This document shows positions 1 to 7,373 of a DNA stretch of 22,961 nucleotides, piece by piece. Location of the stretch: positions 1-22,961 of the forward strand of contig JANXTQ010000057.1 of NCBI GenBank assembly GCA_025352305.1, given 5' to 3'. This DNA is from Actinomycetes bacterium (GTDB lineage: Bacteria > Actinomycetota > Acidimicrobiia > Acidimicrobiales > RAAP-2). Positions within the stretch are counted from its first letter, which is position 1. Each line of letters starts with the position of its first letter. A program made the position numbers and the translations under genes. Below the pieces are notes generated by a model. It did no database searches. It saw only the letters and a list, made by a program, of their open reading frames with translations, and had not been told where the DNA came from.

Positions 1-116
1 ACAAACGTACCAATTACACCCGCTCCGTTGGCCGCCGTGGCCGCGGCGTGAAGTCCGCGGTGATCAGCAATGCGTAGGTCTCGACGAAACCAAAATATGA
101 CAGGAGAACTCGGCAC
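1..116 (-). CDS. DNA photolyase/cryptochrome family protein, N-terminal fragment
   Basis: This partial gene runs off the left edge; 38 codons are visible. It starts at a GTG (114-116) directly preceded by an in-frame TAA, with a GAGG Shine-Dalgarno a few bases upstream. The peptide begins MPSSPVIFWFRRDLRIADH and continues into an alanine-rich helix, then GAGVIGTF. The pattern V-x-WFRRDLR-x-D followed by L-x-A-A is the characteristic start of the photolyase/cryptochrome alpha/beta antenna domain. The family repairs UV-induced pyrimidine dimers using FAD and blue light, or acts as a photoreceptor. Without the FAD-binding C-terminus, repair enzyme and cryptochrome cannot be told apart. It follows recO by 43 bases on the same strand, so it may be the last gene of the uppS-recO unit, which would group two DNA-repair genes. 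Confidence 0.8.
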   Translation of the reverse strand, partial: MPSSPVIFWFRRDLRIADHRGLHAAATAANGAGVIGTF

Positions 117-159
117 TTAACCTCGTTTAGCTAAACACGGCACCCTAACGGGAGTCCCA

Positions 160-888
160 CTAGGGCGAAGTGGGCGTAGAACGTAGAACTTTGAGTCGCC
201 GCCCGAGGTGGCGTTCAATGGCCTCGTGGGCCAGAGAGTTGACTTCGTGAACACCCGGCGGACTCTCTTCACGTAACACGTTGGCGAGGTCTCCTCCCAC
301 GATTCGTTGCATCAACTCCAGAGCCTCCGCAGAGATCGGCCGACCGTTTCGACAGTTCGCACAGGTCACTCCGCCGCTTTCTGCGTCAAAGGCGACGAGT
401 GGTCCGAGAGATCCGCACGACACGCACTCGTTCAGCACCGGTTCGGAACCGTCGTGAACGAGCAACTTAAAGAAGAAGGACGCCGACACCAACGCAGCGA
501 AAAACTCCGGAGTGTCCAATGTTCGTAGCGCCCGCACCAGCATCACGAAGATCTCTTCGTCCGCTACGTCATCGAGGGGAATGGCATCGACGACTTCCAA
601 AATTGCCATGGCGTGGGTGAGTCGGTCGTACGACGCGCGCAAGTTAATGAATCGATCGAGGTGACTGACCTGGCGCACAATGGCGAGGTCTCCTCGTCCT
701 TGTCCCAAAAAGATCTGCACGTGCGCCATTGGCTCCAACGCTCCACCAATTTTGCTCGACGGTTTACGAACACCTTTCGCAATAGCGCGCACTTTGCCGT
801 GTTCGCGAGTCCACAGCACCACAATGCGGTCCGCTTCGCCCGAGCGGTACGTGCGCAACACCACCGCTTCGTCGCGCAGGTCGATCAC
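160..888 (-). CDS. recO: DNA repair protein RecO
   Basis: RecO works with RecF and RecR to load RecA on SSB-coated single-stranded DNA during gap repair and recombination. The 242-residue protein has the usual length. The N-terminal OB-fold (about 1-80) carries the family pattern EAVVLRTYRSGEADRIV and a KG-rich stretch near 38-45. The helical C-terminal domain contains a four-cysteine zinc site at C155, C158, C176 and C179 (CVSC...CANC), typical of many bacterial RecO proteins. The start is GTG at 886-888 and overlaps the TGA of the upstream small membrane protein gene (GTGA), which suggests translational coupling. In many bacteria recO lies next to era and uppS; here uppS is two genes upstream, while era is about 5 kb away. 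The call is secure. Confidence 0.95.
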   Translation of the reverse strand: MIDLRDEAVVLRTYRSGEADRIVVLWTREHGKVRAIAKGVRKPSSKIGGALEPMAHVQIFLGQGRGDLAIVRQVSHLDRFINLRASYDRLTHAMAILEVVDAIPLDDVADEEIFVMLVRALRTLDTPEFFAALVSASFFFKLLVHDGSEPVLNECVSCGSLGPLVAFDAESGGVTCANCRNGRPISAEALELMQRIVGGDLANVLREESPPGVHEVNSLAHEAIERHLGRRLKVLRSTPTSP

Positions 889-1103
889 TGTTGGTCGTCG
901 TCCTCGGGTTTGCGAAATTTAGGTGATTTGCCCGGAATGCCCATAAAGCCCTGCATCAAATTTCCAGCGCCGACGAGAATCGCCAAAATAATGGGAATAA
1001 TCAGTAGGTTACGAAGCCCGTCGGCACCGTTGGCAAATGCGACGACGGTCAGTGTGAGGTAAATCACGACGGCCACGGCGATAGTTATTTTGGTCAGAAT
1101 CAC
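885..1103 (-). CDS. small two-helix membrane protein, function unknown
   Basis: I do not recognise a family. The 72-residue product has two hydrophobic stretches, about residues 4-25 and 31-53, separated by a short loop (NGADG). A polar, charged tail follows (GKSPKFRKPEDDDQQ), so it is probably a helical hairpin in the cytoplasmic membrane. It is real rather than a chance frame: its GTG start overlaps the uppS stop (GTGA) and its stop overlaps the recO start (GTGA), so it is locked into a tight uppS-x-recO unit. Its neighbour UppS works at the membrane on lipid carriers, which is compatible with a membrane accessory role, but that is only context. Function should be treated as unknown. Confidence 0.8.
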   Translation of the reverse strand: MILTKITIAVAVVIYLTLTVVAFANGADGLRNLLIIPIILAILVGAGNLMQGFMGIPGKSPKFRKPEDDDQQ

Positions 1104-1840
1104 GTTTCGAGCCCGCCAAATCGTCGTTCGCGAAGTTGGTACTCCAAGATTGCGTCAAAAAGATGCTCGCGACGAAAGTCGGGCCACAGTACGTCGTTAA
1201 ATACCAATTCGGAGTAGGCAATCTGCCACAGCAGGTAGTTCGAGATGCGGTGCTCCCCCGACGGGCGAATGACCAGATCCGGGTCGGGAAACTCGGGATG
1301 ATAGAGCCGCGATCGAATAGCTCGTTCGTCCACCTTGGCGGAACTCACGCCGTCATCGATCAGTTTTTTTACCGCGTCCACAATCTCCGCGCGTCCCCCG
1401 TAGTTAAAAGCCATGTTGAGCGTCATCTTTTTATTCTTCGCCGTCAACTGTTCGGCCTCTTGCATGTTGCTCAACACACGGCGAGGAACGCGACGATCGC
1501 GGCGTCCCGAAAAGGCCATGCGTACGCCGTCCGCGTGCAGTTCGTGTTGACGTCGCTTGAGCAGCGATTCATTGAAGTTCATGAGAAAGCGAACCTCGTC
1601 CACCGGTCGGCGCCAGTTCTCCGTAGAAAAGGCGTACACAGTGAACACCTCAATACCGAGCGACAGCGCACCGTATGCGGCGTCGACGAGCGCTTCTTCT
1701 CCCGCCGCGTGGCCATCGGTGCGCTTTAGACCTTGGCGCTGCGCCCAGCGACCGTTTCCGTCCATGACGACCGCGACGTGACGGGGTATTTTCGTTCGGT
1801 CAATTGACGTCGGAATCGGCACGGGCCGCGGATCAGGCAC
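1100..1840 (-). CDS. uppS: Isoprenyl transferase (undecaprenyl/polyprenyl diphosphate synthase, cis type)
   Basis: This enzyme condenses isopentenyl diphosphate onto an allylic diphosphate to make the long cis-polyprenyl carrier used for peptidoglycan and other cell-wall polymers. The family signatures are clear: HVAVVMDGNGRWA at 21-33 with the Mg-binding Asp27, FSTENW at 71-76, and RPSGEHRISNYLLWQIAYSE at 192-211, which contains the diphosphate-binding arginines. Length (246 residues) is normal. The exact chain length of the product cannot be read from the sequence, and actinobacteria often carry two such synthases. The GTG start has no obvious Shine-Dalgarno, but a TAGTTT box lies six bases upstream, fitting a leaderless transcript. 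It heads the uppS-small membrane protein-recO unit and diverges from the helicase gene on the other strand. Confidence 0.94.
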   Translation of the reverse strand: MPDPRPVPIPTSIDRTKIPRHVAVVMDGNGRWAQRQGLKRTDGHAAGEEALVDAAYGALSLGIEVFTVYAFSTENWRRPVDEVRFLMNFNESLLKRRQHELHADGVRMAFSGRRDRRVPRRVLSNMQEAEQLTAKNKKMTLNMAFNYGGRAEIVDAVKKLIDDGVSSAKVDERAIRSRLYHPEFPDPDLVIRPSGEHRISNYLLWQIAYSELVFNDVLWPDFRREHLFDAILEYQLRERRFGGLET

Positions 1841-1846
1841 AGACCA

Positions 1847-1852
1847 AAACTA
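1847..1852 (-). promoter_or_regulatory. candidate -10 box of uppS (leaderless type)
   Basis: On the minus strand TAGTTT is followed by six bases and then the uppS GTG, so transcription would begin at or next to the start codon. No convincing -35 hexamer is visible 17 bases further up. The prediction rests only on spacing and the TAnnnT pattern. Confidence 0.4.
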
Positions 1853-1889
1853 GTGGTGTTCGCGGTCCGCGCTATTGGGCGCGGACCCG

Positions 1890-1895
1890 TAACCT
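1890..1895 (+). promoter_or_regulatory. candidate -10 box of the DinG-type helicase gene (leaderless type)
   Basis: TAACCT is followed by seven bases and then ATG 1903, with no Shine-Dalgarno before that ATG. This supports ATG 1903 over upstream in-frame starts that would overlap uppS. With the uppS box it makes a compact divergent promoter region of 62 bases. Confidence 0.4.
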
Positions 1896-1902
1896 CGTTG
1901 AA

Positions 1903-3879
1903 ATGCGTTCATTTGATCCCGACGTGGACGATCCGTACGTTGACGTCGATTCCGGTACGTCCATCTCACTCGACGACGACGTTACTGAGGTCGATGAAGA
2001 GCGGGCCATCGAGCTGCTGAATGACGTCACGCAGGACCTGCCGGGGGGCGGCGAAAGTCGCGACGGGCAACAACAGATGGTCAGAGCCGTGGCGGGCGCG
2101 ATTAGTCGTCGCAGATCCCTCGTCGTCGAAGCCGGCACCGGCGTGGGTAAATCGCTGGCCTACCTCGTTCCGCTTTCGTTGGCCGGACGGCGAGTCGTAA
2201 TCTCGACCGCAACTAAAAATCTCCAGGATCAACTGGCGAGCAAGGACGCTCCGCTCGTGGCCGCTCACGCCAAGGGACTGCGCGTGGCAGTTCTAAAGGG
2301 GCGCGGCAACTATCTCTGTCGCCTACGCGTCAATGAAGCGGGTTCCGGTGCACAACTGAGCCTCGACGCCGATGACGATCTGCCCGCGTCCGTATCGGAC
2401 CAAATGCGTCGAGTGCTCGATTGGTCCAACGCGACCACATCGGGCGATCGCGACGAACTGAGTTTTGAAGTCGACTCGCGGGTGTGGCGACAGCTGTCGG
2501 TCTCGGCGCAGGAGTGTCTCGGCCGGGCCAAGTGCCCCTCGGGGAACAACTGTTTTACCGAACAGGCTCGCGACATTGCCGCGGGATCCGACGTGGTCAT
2601 TGTCAATACCCACCTCTACGCCGCTCATCTGGCCGGGGGCCAGGGTCTGCTACCCGAGCACGACCTCGTTGTTTTCGATGAGGCCCACGAGGTGCTGGAC
2701 ATATTTGCCCAGTCGCTCGGCACCTCACTTAACGCCACACGTTTTAGAGCCCTCGGCACACTGGCTCGCACCGTTCTTACGAGCGACGATCGCACTACGG
2801 CTCGCGACATGGGCGATTTTGCCGATCGTCTCAGTAGCGCGCTCGACCTGCAGTTCGCGAGCGGAGTAACAACGGGACTTAATGAATCGGTCACGGCGTT
2901 ATTAGATGAGGCCACGCGACTCACTACGCGGCTGGGCGACTTGTTGCGAGCATCGAGTGCAGCCGGCGATGATCTGCGCCGTCAACGCACATTGGCAGCG
3001 GCTCAACAGCTATCGAGCGATCTCACGCGGCTTCGTTCAGTGAACCCCGACGAGCTGTTGTGGCTGACTCAACGAGATAAGGAGATCGATCTGGAGTTGT
3101 CTCTGGTTGATGTGGGACCGCGCCTGCGACAAGAGTTGTGGCCCAGCGTTACGGCCATCCTGACGAGCGCCACCATTCCCGACAACCTTGTCTCGGCGCT
3201 CGGTTTGAGCGGCCTCGCGGACGAACTGCGCGTGGGCAGCCCCTTTAACTACCCCGAACACGCCCTGTTGTACGTTCCCCAACACCTGCCGTCGAGAAAC
3301 GAAGACGGGGCCGAAGCAGCCATTGCCGACGAACTGGTCGACCTAATTAGCGCCGCCGGGGGGCGAACATTGGCACTCTTTACTAATCGAACGGTAATGA
3401 AGCGAGTGGCCGACATTGTGAGCGAGCGAGTTGCGACACCCGTTCTCATTCAAGACACTCTTTCGCGTGGTCGACTCATTGAACGTTTTCGCGACGAGCC
3501 GGAGGCCAGCCTGTTCGCCGTCACCAGTTACTGGCAGGGCGTAGACGTTCCGGGTCATTCACTGAGCCTCGTGACAATCGACCGACTGCCGTTTTCGCGT
3601 CCGGACGACCCGCTCAGCCAAGCGCGCCGAGAGCGCGCAGGCGAACGCGCCTTTTACGAAGTTGACGTTCCGCGCGCCGCAATGTTGCTCGCTCAAGGAG
3701 TGGGGCGCCTCATTCGTTCGAGCACTGACCTCGGCGTCGTGGCGGTGCTGGACACCCGTCTCGCCACCGCGGGATACCGCAGCCGTCTACTTAACCGACT
3801 TCCCCCCATGCGTCGAACCCGAAATAAAGTTGACGTTCTTGGGTTTCTGCGCGCCATCACTGCCGAGCACGACGCCTAA
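1903..3879 (+). CDS. ATP-dependent DNA helicase, DinG/XPD-like (superfamily 2, iron-sulfur type)
   Basis: This is a 658-residue superfamily 2 helicase of the DinG/XPD group, expected to unwind DNA 5' to 3' and deal with R-loops or stalled structures. Visible motifs are the Q-like segment RDGQQQMVRA, Walker A EAGTGVGKS (about 76-84), motif Ia STATKNLQDQL, the DEAH box VVFDEAHE (about 257-263), and the motif VI region QGVGRLIRSSTDLG near residue 600. Between Walker A and DEAH lie four cysteines (about C139, C205, C211, C217; pattern C-x65-C-x5-C-x5-C), the expected ligands of a 4Fe-4S cluster. The open frame extends upstream to a TTG at 1804, but that would overlap uppS. ATG 1903 has a TAACCT box seven bases before it, so I use it. 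It is a lone plus-strand gene between two minus-strand groups. Confidence 0.9.
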   Translation: MRSFDPDVDDPYVDVDSGTSISLDDDVTEVDEERAIELLNDVTQDLPGGGESRDGQQQMVRAVAGAISRRRSLVVEAGTGVGKSLAYLVPLSLAGRRVVISTATKNLQDQLASKDAPLVAAHAKGLRVAVLKGRGNYLCRLRVNEAGSGAQLSLDADDDLPASVSDQMRRVLDWSNATTSGDRDELSFEVDSRVWRQLSVSAQECLGRAKCPSGNNCFTEQARDIAAGSDVVIVNTHLYAAHLAGGQGLLPEHDLVVFDEAHEVLDIFAQSLGTSLNATRFRALGTLARTVLTSDDRTTARDMGDFADRLSSALDLQFASGVTTGLNESVTALLDEATRLTTRLGDLLRASSAAGDDLRRQRTLAAAQQLSSDLTRLRSVNPDELLWLTQRDKEIDLELSLVDVGPRLRQELWPSVTAILTSATIPDNLVSALGLSGLADELRVGSPFNYPEHALLYVPQHLPSRNEDGAEAAIADELVDLISAAGGRTLALFTNRTVMKRVADIVSERVATPVLIQDTLSRGRLIERFRDEPEASLFAVTSYWQGVDVPGHSLSLVTIDRLPFSRPDDPLSQARRERAGERAFYEVDVPRAAMLLAQGVGRLIRSSTDLGVVAVLDTRLATAGYRSRLLNRLPPMRRTRNKVDVLGFLRAITAEHDA

Positions 3880-3899
3880 TTGAAAAGCCATCTGGCTGG

Positions 3900-3924
3900 C
3901 CTGCGACGTAGGTTCAACCGCAGG
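3900..3924. terminator. weak candidate bidirectional terminator hairpin
   Basis: CCTGCG (3900-3905) and CGCAGG (3919-3924) form a perfect 6-bp inverted repeat in the 70-base gap between the convergent helicase and hydrolase genes. A smaller GGTT-C-AACC repeat overlaps the loop. There is no T-run on either side, so intrinsic termination is doubtful. Nothing else is visible in this gap. Confidence 0.2.
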
Positions 3925-3949
3925 CGCAACGATGATTGTCGAAGGTGAA

Positions 3950-4684
3950 CTAGACCGATTCAACGAACTCAGAAATTGTTCGTGCCGCATTCACCGGATC
4001 CTGAAGTGCCCACCAGTGACCGACGTTCGATAGCACCCGAGTTTGTGCGTTGAGTTTGTTGGCTATGAACTGCGACATCTCGGGGTGCGTGAAGGGATCA
4101 TTCTCCGGTAGCAGAACCATTCCCGGCGCGGTGGTCGGCTTTAGTTCATGGCCCCACGACGCAAAAAGATTGGGAGTAGCTGAGCGGTACAGATCCAAGA
4201 TGCATCCGCCCATCACGGGGTCAATCATGTCGGCCGCGACCAGTAGTGCGTCGGCAGCGTTCAGCCCGTAGCCCTCATAAATCGGCGCCCAATCCGCGGG
4301 TGTGGAGTTATTGACAGTTTCTACGAACGCTTCGCCCTCGCCCGGCGTTTGCCACACTTGGGCCACGTCGTGCCACTGAGAATCGGGGTGATGCCCACTC
4401 GCCACGTCCGCACTCCAACTTCTCAAATTCTCGCCGTACGCGGTCGCGACTCGAAGGGTGAGTAACGCTCCCCAGTCGTGGCCGACCAGATCGATCGGAG
4501 AATCAAATTTCGCGAGTTCGCTGACAAGCCAGTCCACGTAGGCATCTTTGGTGGCGCTAAAACCTTCCGGGCGCTCACAACCAAAGCCGGGCAGCGACAA
4601 GGCCACTGACTGCTGGTTGAGCTCGGCGCGAACCCGGTCCCACAGGCGAGCGGTTTCTGGTACTCCGTGAACGAAGACAATCAT
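3950..4684 (-). CDS. alpha/beta hydrolase, epoxide hydrolase/haloalkane dehalogenase-like
   Basis: The 244-residue protein has the alpha/beta hydrolase layout: oxyanion loop HGVPET (6-11), LPGFG (31-35), nucleophile elbow GHDWG (68-72) and a C-terminal catalytic histidine in GHWW (H223), with LLPENDPFT as the likely acid region. The nucleophile is aspartate (Asp70), not serine. This places it with epoxide hydrolases, haloalkane dehalogenases and fluoroacetate dehalogenases, which form an alkyl-enzyme ester. The HGxPE oxyanion motif is more typical of epoxide hydrolases, whereas the Trp after the nucleophile occurs in both groups. Substrate cannot be predicted. It starts 36 bases after the trmO stop in the same direction. 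A TACGCT box lies six bases before the ATG, so it may be transcribed independently as a leaderless mRNA rather than as the tail of the hrcA cluster. Confidence 0.85.
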   Translation of the reverse strand: MIVFVHGVPETARLWDRVRAELNQQSVALSLPGFGCERPEGFSATKDAYVDWLVSELAKFDSPIDLVGHDWGALLTLRVATAYGENLRSWSADVASGHHPDSQWHDVAQVWQTPGEGEAFVETVNNSTPADWAPIYEGYGLNAADALLVAADMIDPVMGGCILDLYRSATPNLFASWGHELKPTTAPGMVLLPENDPFTHPEMSQFIANKLNAQTRVLSNVGHWWALQDPVNAARTISEFVESV

Positions 4685-4690
4685 GCGCGC

Positions 4691-4696
4691 AGCGTA
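4691..4696 (-). promoter_or_regulatory. candidate -10 box of the Asp-nucleophile hydrolase (leaderless type)
   Basis: TACGCT on the minus strand is followed by six bases and the ATG at 4684. No Shine-Dalgarno is present. It lies in the 36-base gap after trmO and suggests an internal promoter. Confidence 0.35.
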
Positions 4697-4720
4697 CTCA
4701 GGGACCAGGCTCGGCGCGAA

Positions 4721-5182
4721 CTAGGCGAAGTACTGCTCGCCGAGCTCGCTCGACCACTGTGGGGTTCTCAGCGTTCCGCGCGGACCGCCCCAGCTAAAAA
4801 CGGGCTTGATGTCAAGTACGGGCGTGCCGTCAACGGCGTCGAGTCCTTCCAGAACGAGGGAACGTTCGTGGATTGAAATAATGCGCGCCGTTGATACCAA
4901 CAGTCGATTCGGTCGATCCTTGTTGCGCTGGGCAAACACACCCATCTCGGGCCACTGCGGGTTGCCTCGGGGGCGTCGCACCCAGGGACCCGGTGGCACG
5001 TCACTGGCGCGGTGCGCGACGCAGATCACTTCCACGTGCGAAAACTGATCCAGGCCGATGAGTGCGTCGCTGCTGACCCCATCAATCAACTCCAGCGACG
5101 TGCTCTCTTTGTCCCAGTGGTCATCAAGAAGTTCACTGCGACTTGATCTGACGATCGCAATAGCGCGCAGATCAAAGTCCAT
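4721..5182 (-). CDS. trmO: tRNA t6A37 N6-methyltransferase TrmO family protein
   Basis: TrmO (UPF0066, formerly YaeB/VirR) uses S-adenosylmethionine to methylate the threonylcarbamoyl-adenosine at position 37 of some tRNA-Thr species. The 153-residue product shows a beta-barrel-like N-terminus (AIAIVRSS), then GLDQFSHVEVI (43-53), the family core GVFAQRNKDRPNRL (81-94), which corresponds to the common FATRSPxRPNPIG segment, and DGTPVLDIKP near the end. It is shorter than the E. coli protein and lacks its C-terminal extension, as do many members, so tRNA as substrate is an inference. The frame is open further upstream, but ATG 5180-5182 overlaps the era stop by one base (TGATG), which fixes the start and argues for coupling with era. 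Confidence 0.82.
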   Translation of the reverse strand: MDFDLRAIAIVRSSRSELLDDHWDKESTSLELIDGVSSDALIGLDQFSHVEVICVAHRASDVPPGPWVRRPRGNPQWPEMGVFAQRNKDRPNRLLVSTARIISIHERSLVLEGLDAVDGTPVLDIKPVFSWGGPRGTLRTPQWSSELGEQYFA

Positions 5183-6087
5183 CAGTAGCCGAGTCGGTCC
5201 AAAATATCGTCGCGCTTTTGCCAACCGGGCTCCACTCGCACGCGCAGTTCGAGGAAGCATCCTTCGGGCAGTTGGCGGCGAGCAGCGATGCCCACGTCTT
5301 TGAGCAGTGTGCCGCCCTTGCCAATAACCATTCCCTTTTGACTCTCGCGCTCCACCAAGATTTCAACGGTGATGTGCGGCCACTCGTACTCAACAACGCG
5401 ACAGTGAATCGAGTGCGGCAACTCTTCGCGGGTTTTACGAACCAGTTGTTCGCGCACGAGCTCAGCAATATGCATGGCTTCAGGCACATCAGAAAGTTCA
5501 TCTTCGGGGAACAGGAAGGGACTATCAGGCATGGAAACGCGCACCGAATTGACCAAAACCTCAATCCCGTCGCCGTCCTTGGCCGAAATGGGAAAGTACT
5601 CAACCCGTTCGAGCACGCTGGCGTGTCCGGCCTCATTGGCCAACTCTTCAGTGACCCGGTGAACGGCGAGCAGTTGGGCGGCAACGGCGGTCTTTGACGT
5701 TCGGTCCATCTTGTTCACGATGACGATCGGTCGAGGTCCTTGGGGGTGCCAACAACTGTCGAGCATCGTTGAAATAACCATGCGGTCGCCGGGGCCAATT
5801 GGTGCGCTGGCGTCAATCATCGCCATCACGACGTCGACATCGTCGGCGGCGGAACGTGCAGTGTGATTGAGACGACCTCCGAGAGTCGTTTTTGGTCGGT
5901 GAAGTCCGGGGGTATCGACAAAAATTATTTGAACGTCACCTTCGGTCACGATGCCGCGAATGGCGTGACGAGTTGTATTCGGTGACGACGAGGTAATCGA
6001 CACTTTTTCACCGACTACCTGATTGAGCAACGTCGACTTTCCAACGTTCGGACGTCCAATGATGGTGGCAAAGCCGCAACGCGTCAC
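5182..6087 (-). CDS. era: GTPase Era
   Basis: Era is an essential GTPase that binds the 3' end of 16S rRNA and acts late in assembly of the small ribosomal subunit. In the 301-residue product G1 is GRPNVGKST (11-19), G2 lies in SPNTTR (35-40), G3 is DTPG (58-61), G4 is NKMD (125-128) and G5 is in PISAKDG. The C-terminal KH domain that binds RNA is marked by VIGKGG (254-259). All key residues are present. The GTG start overlaps the stop of the CBS-domain gene (GTGA), and its stop overlaps the trmO start. Its place after ybeY fits: YbeY and Era are known to cooperate in 16S 3'-end maturation. Confidence 0.96.
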   Translation of the reverse strand: MTRCGFATIIGRPNVGKSTLLNQVVGEKVSITSSSPNTTRHAIRGIVTEGDVQIIFVDTPGLHRPKTTLGGRLNHTARSAADDVDVVMAMIDASAPIGPGDRMVISTMLDSCWHPQGPRPIVIVNKMDRTSKTAVAAQLLAVHRVTEELANEAGHASVLERVEYFPISAKDGDGIEVLVNSVRVSMPDSPFLFPEDELSDVPEAMHIAELVREQLVRKTREELPHSIHCRVVEYEWPHITVEILVERESQKGMVIGKGGTLLKDVGIAARRQLPEGCFLELRVRVEPGWQKRDDILDRLGY

Positions 6088-7373
6088 GAGTGCTCGTTTC
6101 GCGACTCTACGAGAACCTCTTCAATGCGGCGTCCGTCGACTCGCTTGACCGTGAAGCGGTAGTGCTCGGAATCAAAACTGGCGTTGACGTCGGGCACGCC
6201 GCCCGCGAGATCGAGGACCATTCCGCCAACCGTGTCCCAACCGCCCTTCGGCAAATTGAGTCCGTACTGTTCGTCAGCGTCATCAATATTGAGCCGGCCC
6301 GACACGATCAACTCGCCACCACGGTGCGTGGCCGAATCGTCCTCGTCGGTTTCGTGAAGGTCCGATTCGTCAGCAATCTCACCAACGAGTTCTTCGAGCA
6401 CGTCTTCGAGGGTAATGAGCCCGGCCGTTCCGCCGTACTCATCAACGACGATGAAGAGGTGACTTTTGCGTCGGCGAAACTCCCCAATGAGTGAGGAGAC
6501 TTTCTTGGTCTCGGGCACGAAGTGCGCCGCAAGGAGGTGATCGCCTACGAGAGATGAACCGTGTTCTTCGGCAATGAGCTTGGCGAGGTAGCGCAAGTTC
6601 ACGACGCCGATCACGTCGTCGACGCTCTCGCCCAGTACCGGAAGTCGGCTTCGTCCCGAGGTCACCGCGCGTTCGAAGGCGGTCTCAATGGTCTCGTCGT
6701 GAGACACGTCAACCATGTCGATGCGTGGCACCATCACTTCGCGAACGATGGTGTCGCCGAACTCAATCACCGAGTGAATGAAGTCGCGTTCGGTCTCTTC
6801 AATCGCGAGGTCTCCCACCGCAACGTCGGCCATGGCCAAGATTTCGGACTCCGTGACTTTTTGAAAACTGTCCGAAACTCCGAGCGGTCGAAGCACCGCC
6901 TTAGCAATGGACAACAGAATGCTCGAGATCCATTTGATGGGCCAAAAGCGAAGTAGCGCTTCGACGATTGGGGCGGCCAACATTGCCGAACGGTCCACGT
7001 AGTGAACGGCGTAGTTCTTCGGGATTGCCTCAAAGACGACAAAGATGACCACCACTTCAAAGACCGTTGCGACAATGAGACCCGCCGTTCCGAGAAGGTG
7101 GCTCGCGAGCACACCCACCAAAGTCGCCGACACCAACTGGCAGATCAAGATCAACAGAAGTAACGGGTTGAGGAAGCGGTCGGGCGACTCGACGAGTCGA
7201 ACGAGTGAACTCGCGCCGCGGTGGCCATCATCTTTGAGAGACGCGGCGCGCGTGCGAGTCATGCGAACCAGTGAGGTCTCAGCGAGCGCAAAAAAACCGG
7301 ACGCCATCAACAAAACACCGACCGTAATGGCGAGGTAGTAGTCGGTCGAACTCCAGTGCACTGCGCTAATCAT
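6084..7373 (-). CDS. CNNM/CorC-HlyC family membrane protein (DUF21-CBS pair-transporter-associated domain)
   Basis: The 429-residue protein has the full family layout. The N-terminal DUF21 membrane domain has hydrophobic segments near 11-31, 68-93, 97-117 and 133-158, with ALAETSLVRMTRTR after the first. A tandem CBS pair follows (about 205-330, from VREVMVPRIDMV through FIVVDEYGGTAGLITLEDVLEELVGEI). The C-terminal CorC/HlyC domain covers about 350-425 (GWDTVGGMVLDLAG, RFTVKRVDGRRI). Members are linked to magnesium or cobalt efflux and resistance; older annotations call them hemolysins, which is misleading. The CBS domains probably sense adenine nucleotides. ATG overlaps the ybeY stop (ATGA), and its own stop overlaps era. 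This slot between ybeY and era is conserved in many bacteria. Confidence 0.9.
   Translation of the reverse strand: MISAVHWSSTDYYLAITVGVLLMASGFFALAETSLVRMTRTRAASLKDDGHRGASSLVRLVESPDRFLNPLLLLILICQLVSATLVGVLASHLLGTAGLIVATVFEVVVIFVVFEAIPKNYAVHYVDRSAMLAAPIVEALLRFWPIKWISSILLSIAKAVLRPLGVSDSFQKVTESEILAMADVAVGDLAIEETERDFIHSVIEFGDTIVREVMVPRIDMVDVSHDETIETAFERAVTSGRSRLPVLGESVDDVIGVVNLRYLAKLIAEEHGSSLVGDHLLAAHFVPETKKVSSLIGEFRRRKSHLFIVVDEYGGTAGLITLEDVLEELVGEIADESDLHETDEDDSATHRGGELIVSGRLNIDDADEQYGLNLPKGGWDTVGGMVLDLAGGVPDVNASFDSEHYRFTVKRVDGRRIEEVLVESRNEHS

Noticed and set aside
3..77. Plus-strand open frame ending in GRRGRGVKSAVISNA, looking like a basic protein tail
   Set aside because: The minus-strand reading of the same bases is an unmistakable photolyase start with a GTG and ribosome site; the plus frame has no family resemblance.
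613..1062. Long plus-strand frames opposite recO and uppS (also 1136-1729)
   Set aside because: They are antisense shadows of well-supported genes with no recognisable domains; high GC content and codon bias create such frames.
1804..1902. Upstream TTG start for the DinG-type helicase
   Set aside because: It would add 33 residues overlapping the uppS start region; ATG 1903 with a TAACCT box is better supported.
5183..5260. N-terminal extension of the TrmO gene into era
   Set aside because: The added 26 residues are basic and unlike the family; the TGATG overlap with the era stop marks the real start.
5218..5697. Plus-strand frame of 159 codons opposite era
   Set aside because: It is antisense to intact GTPase motifs and lacks any domain pattern or ribosome site.
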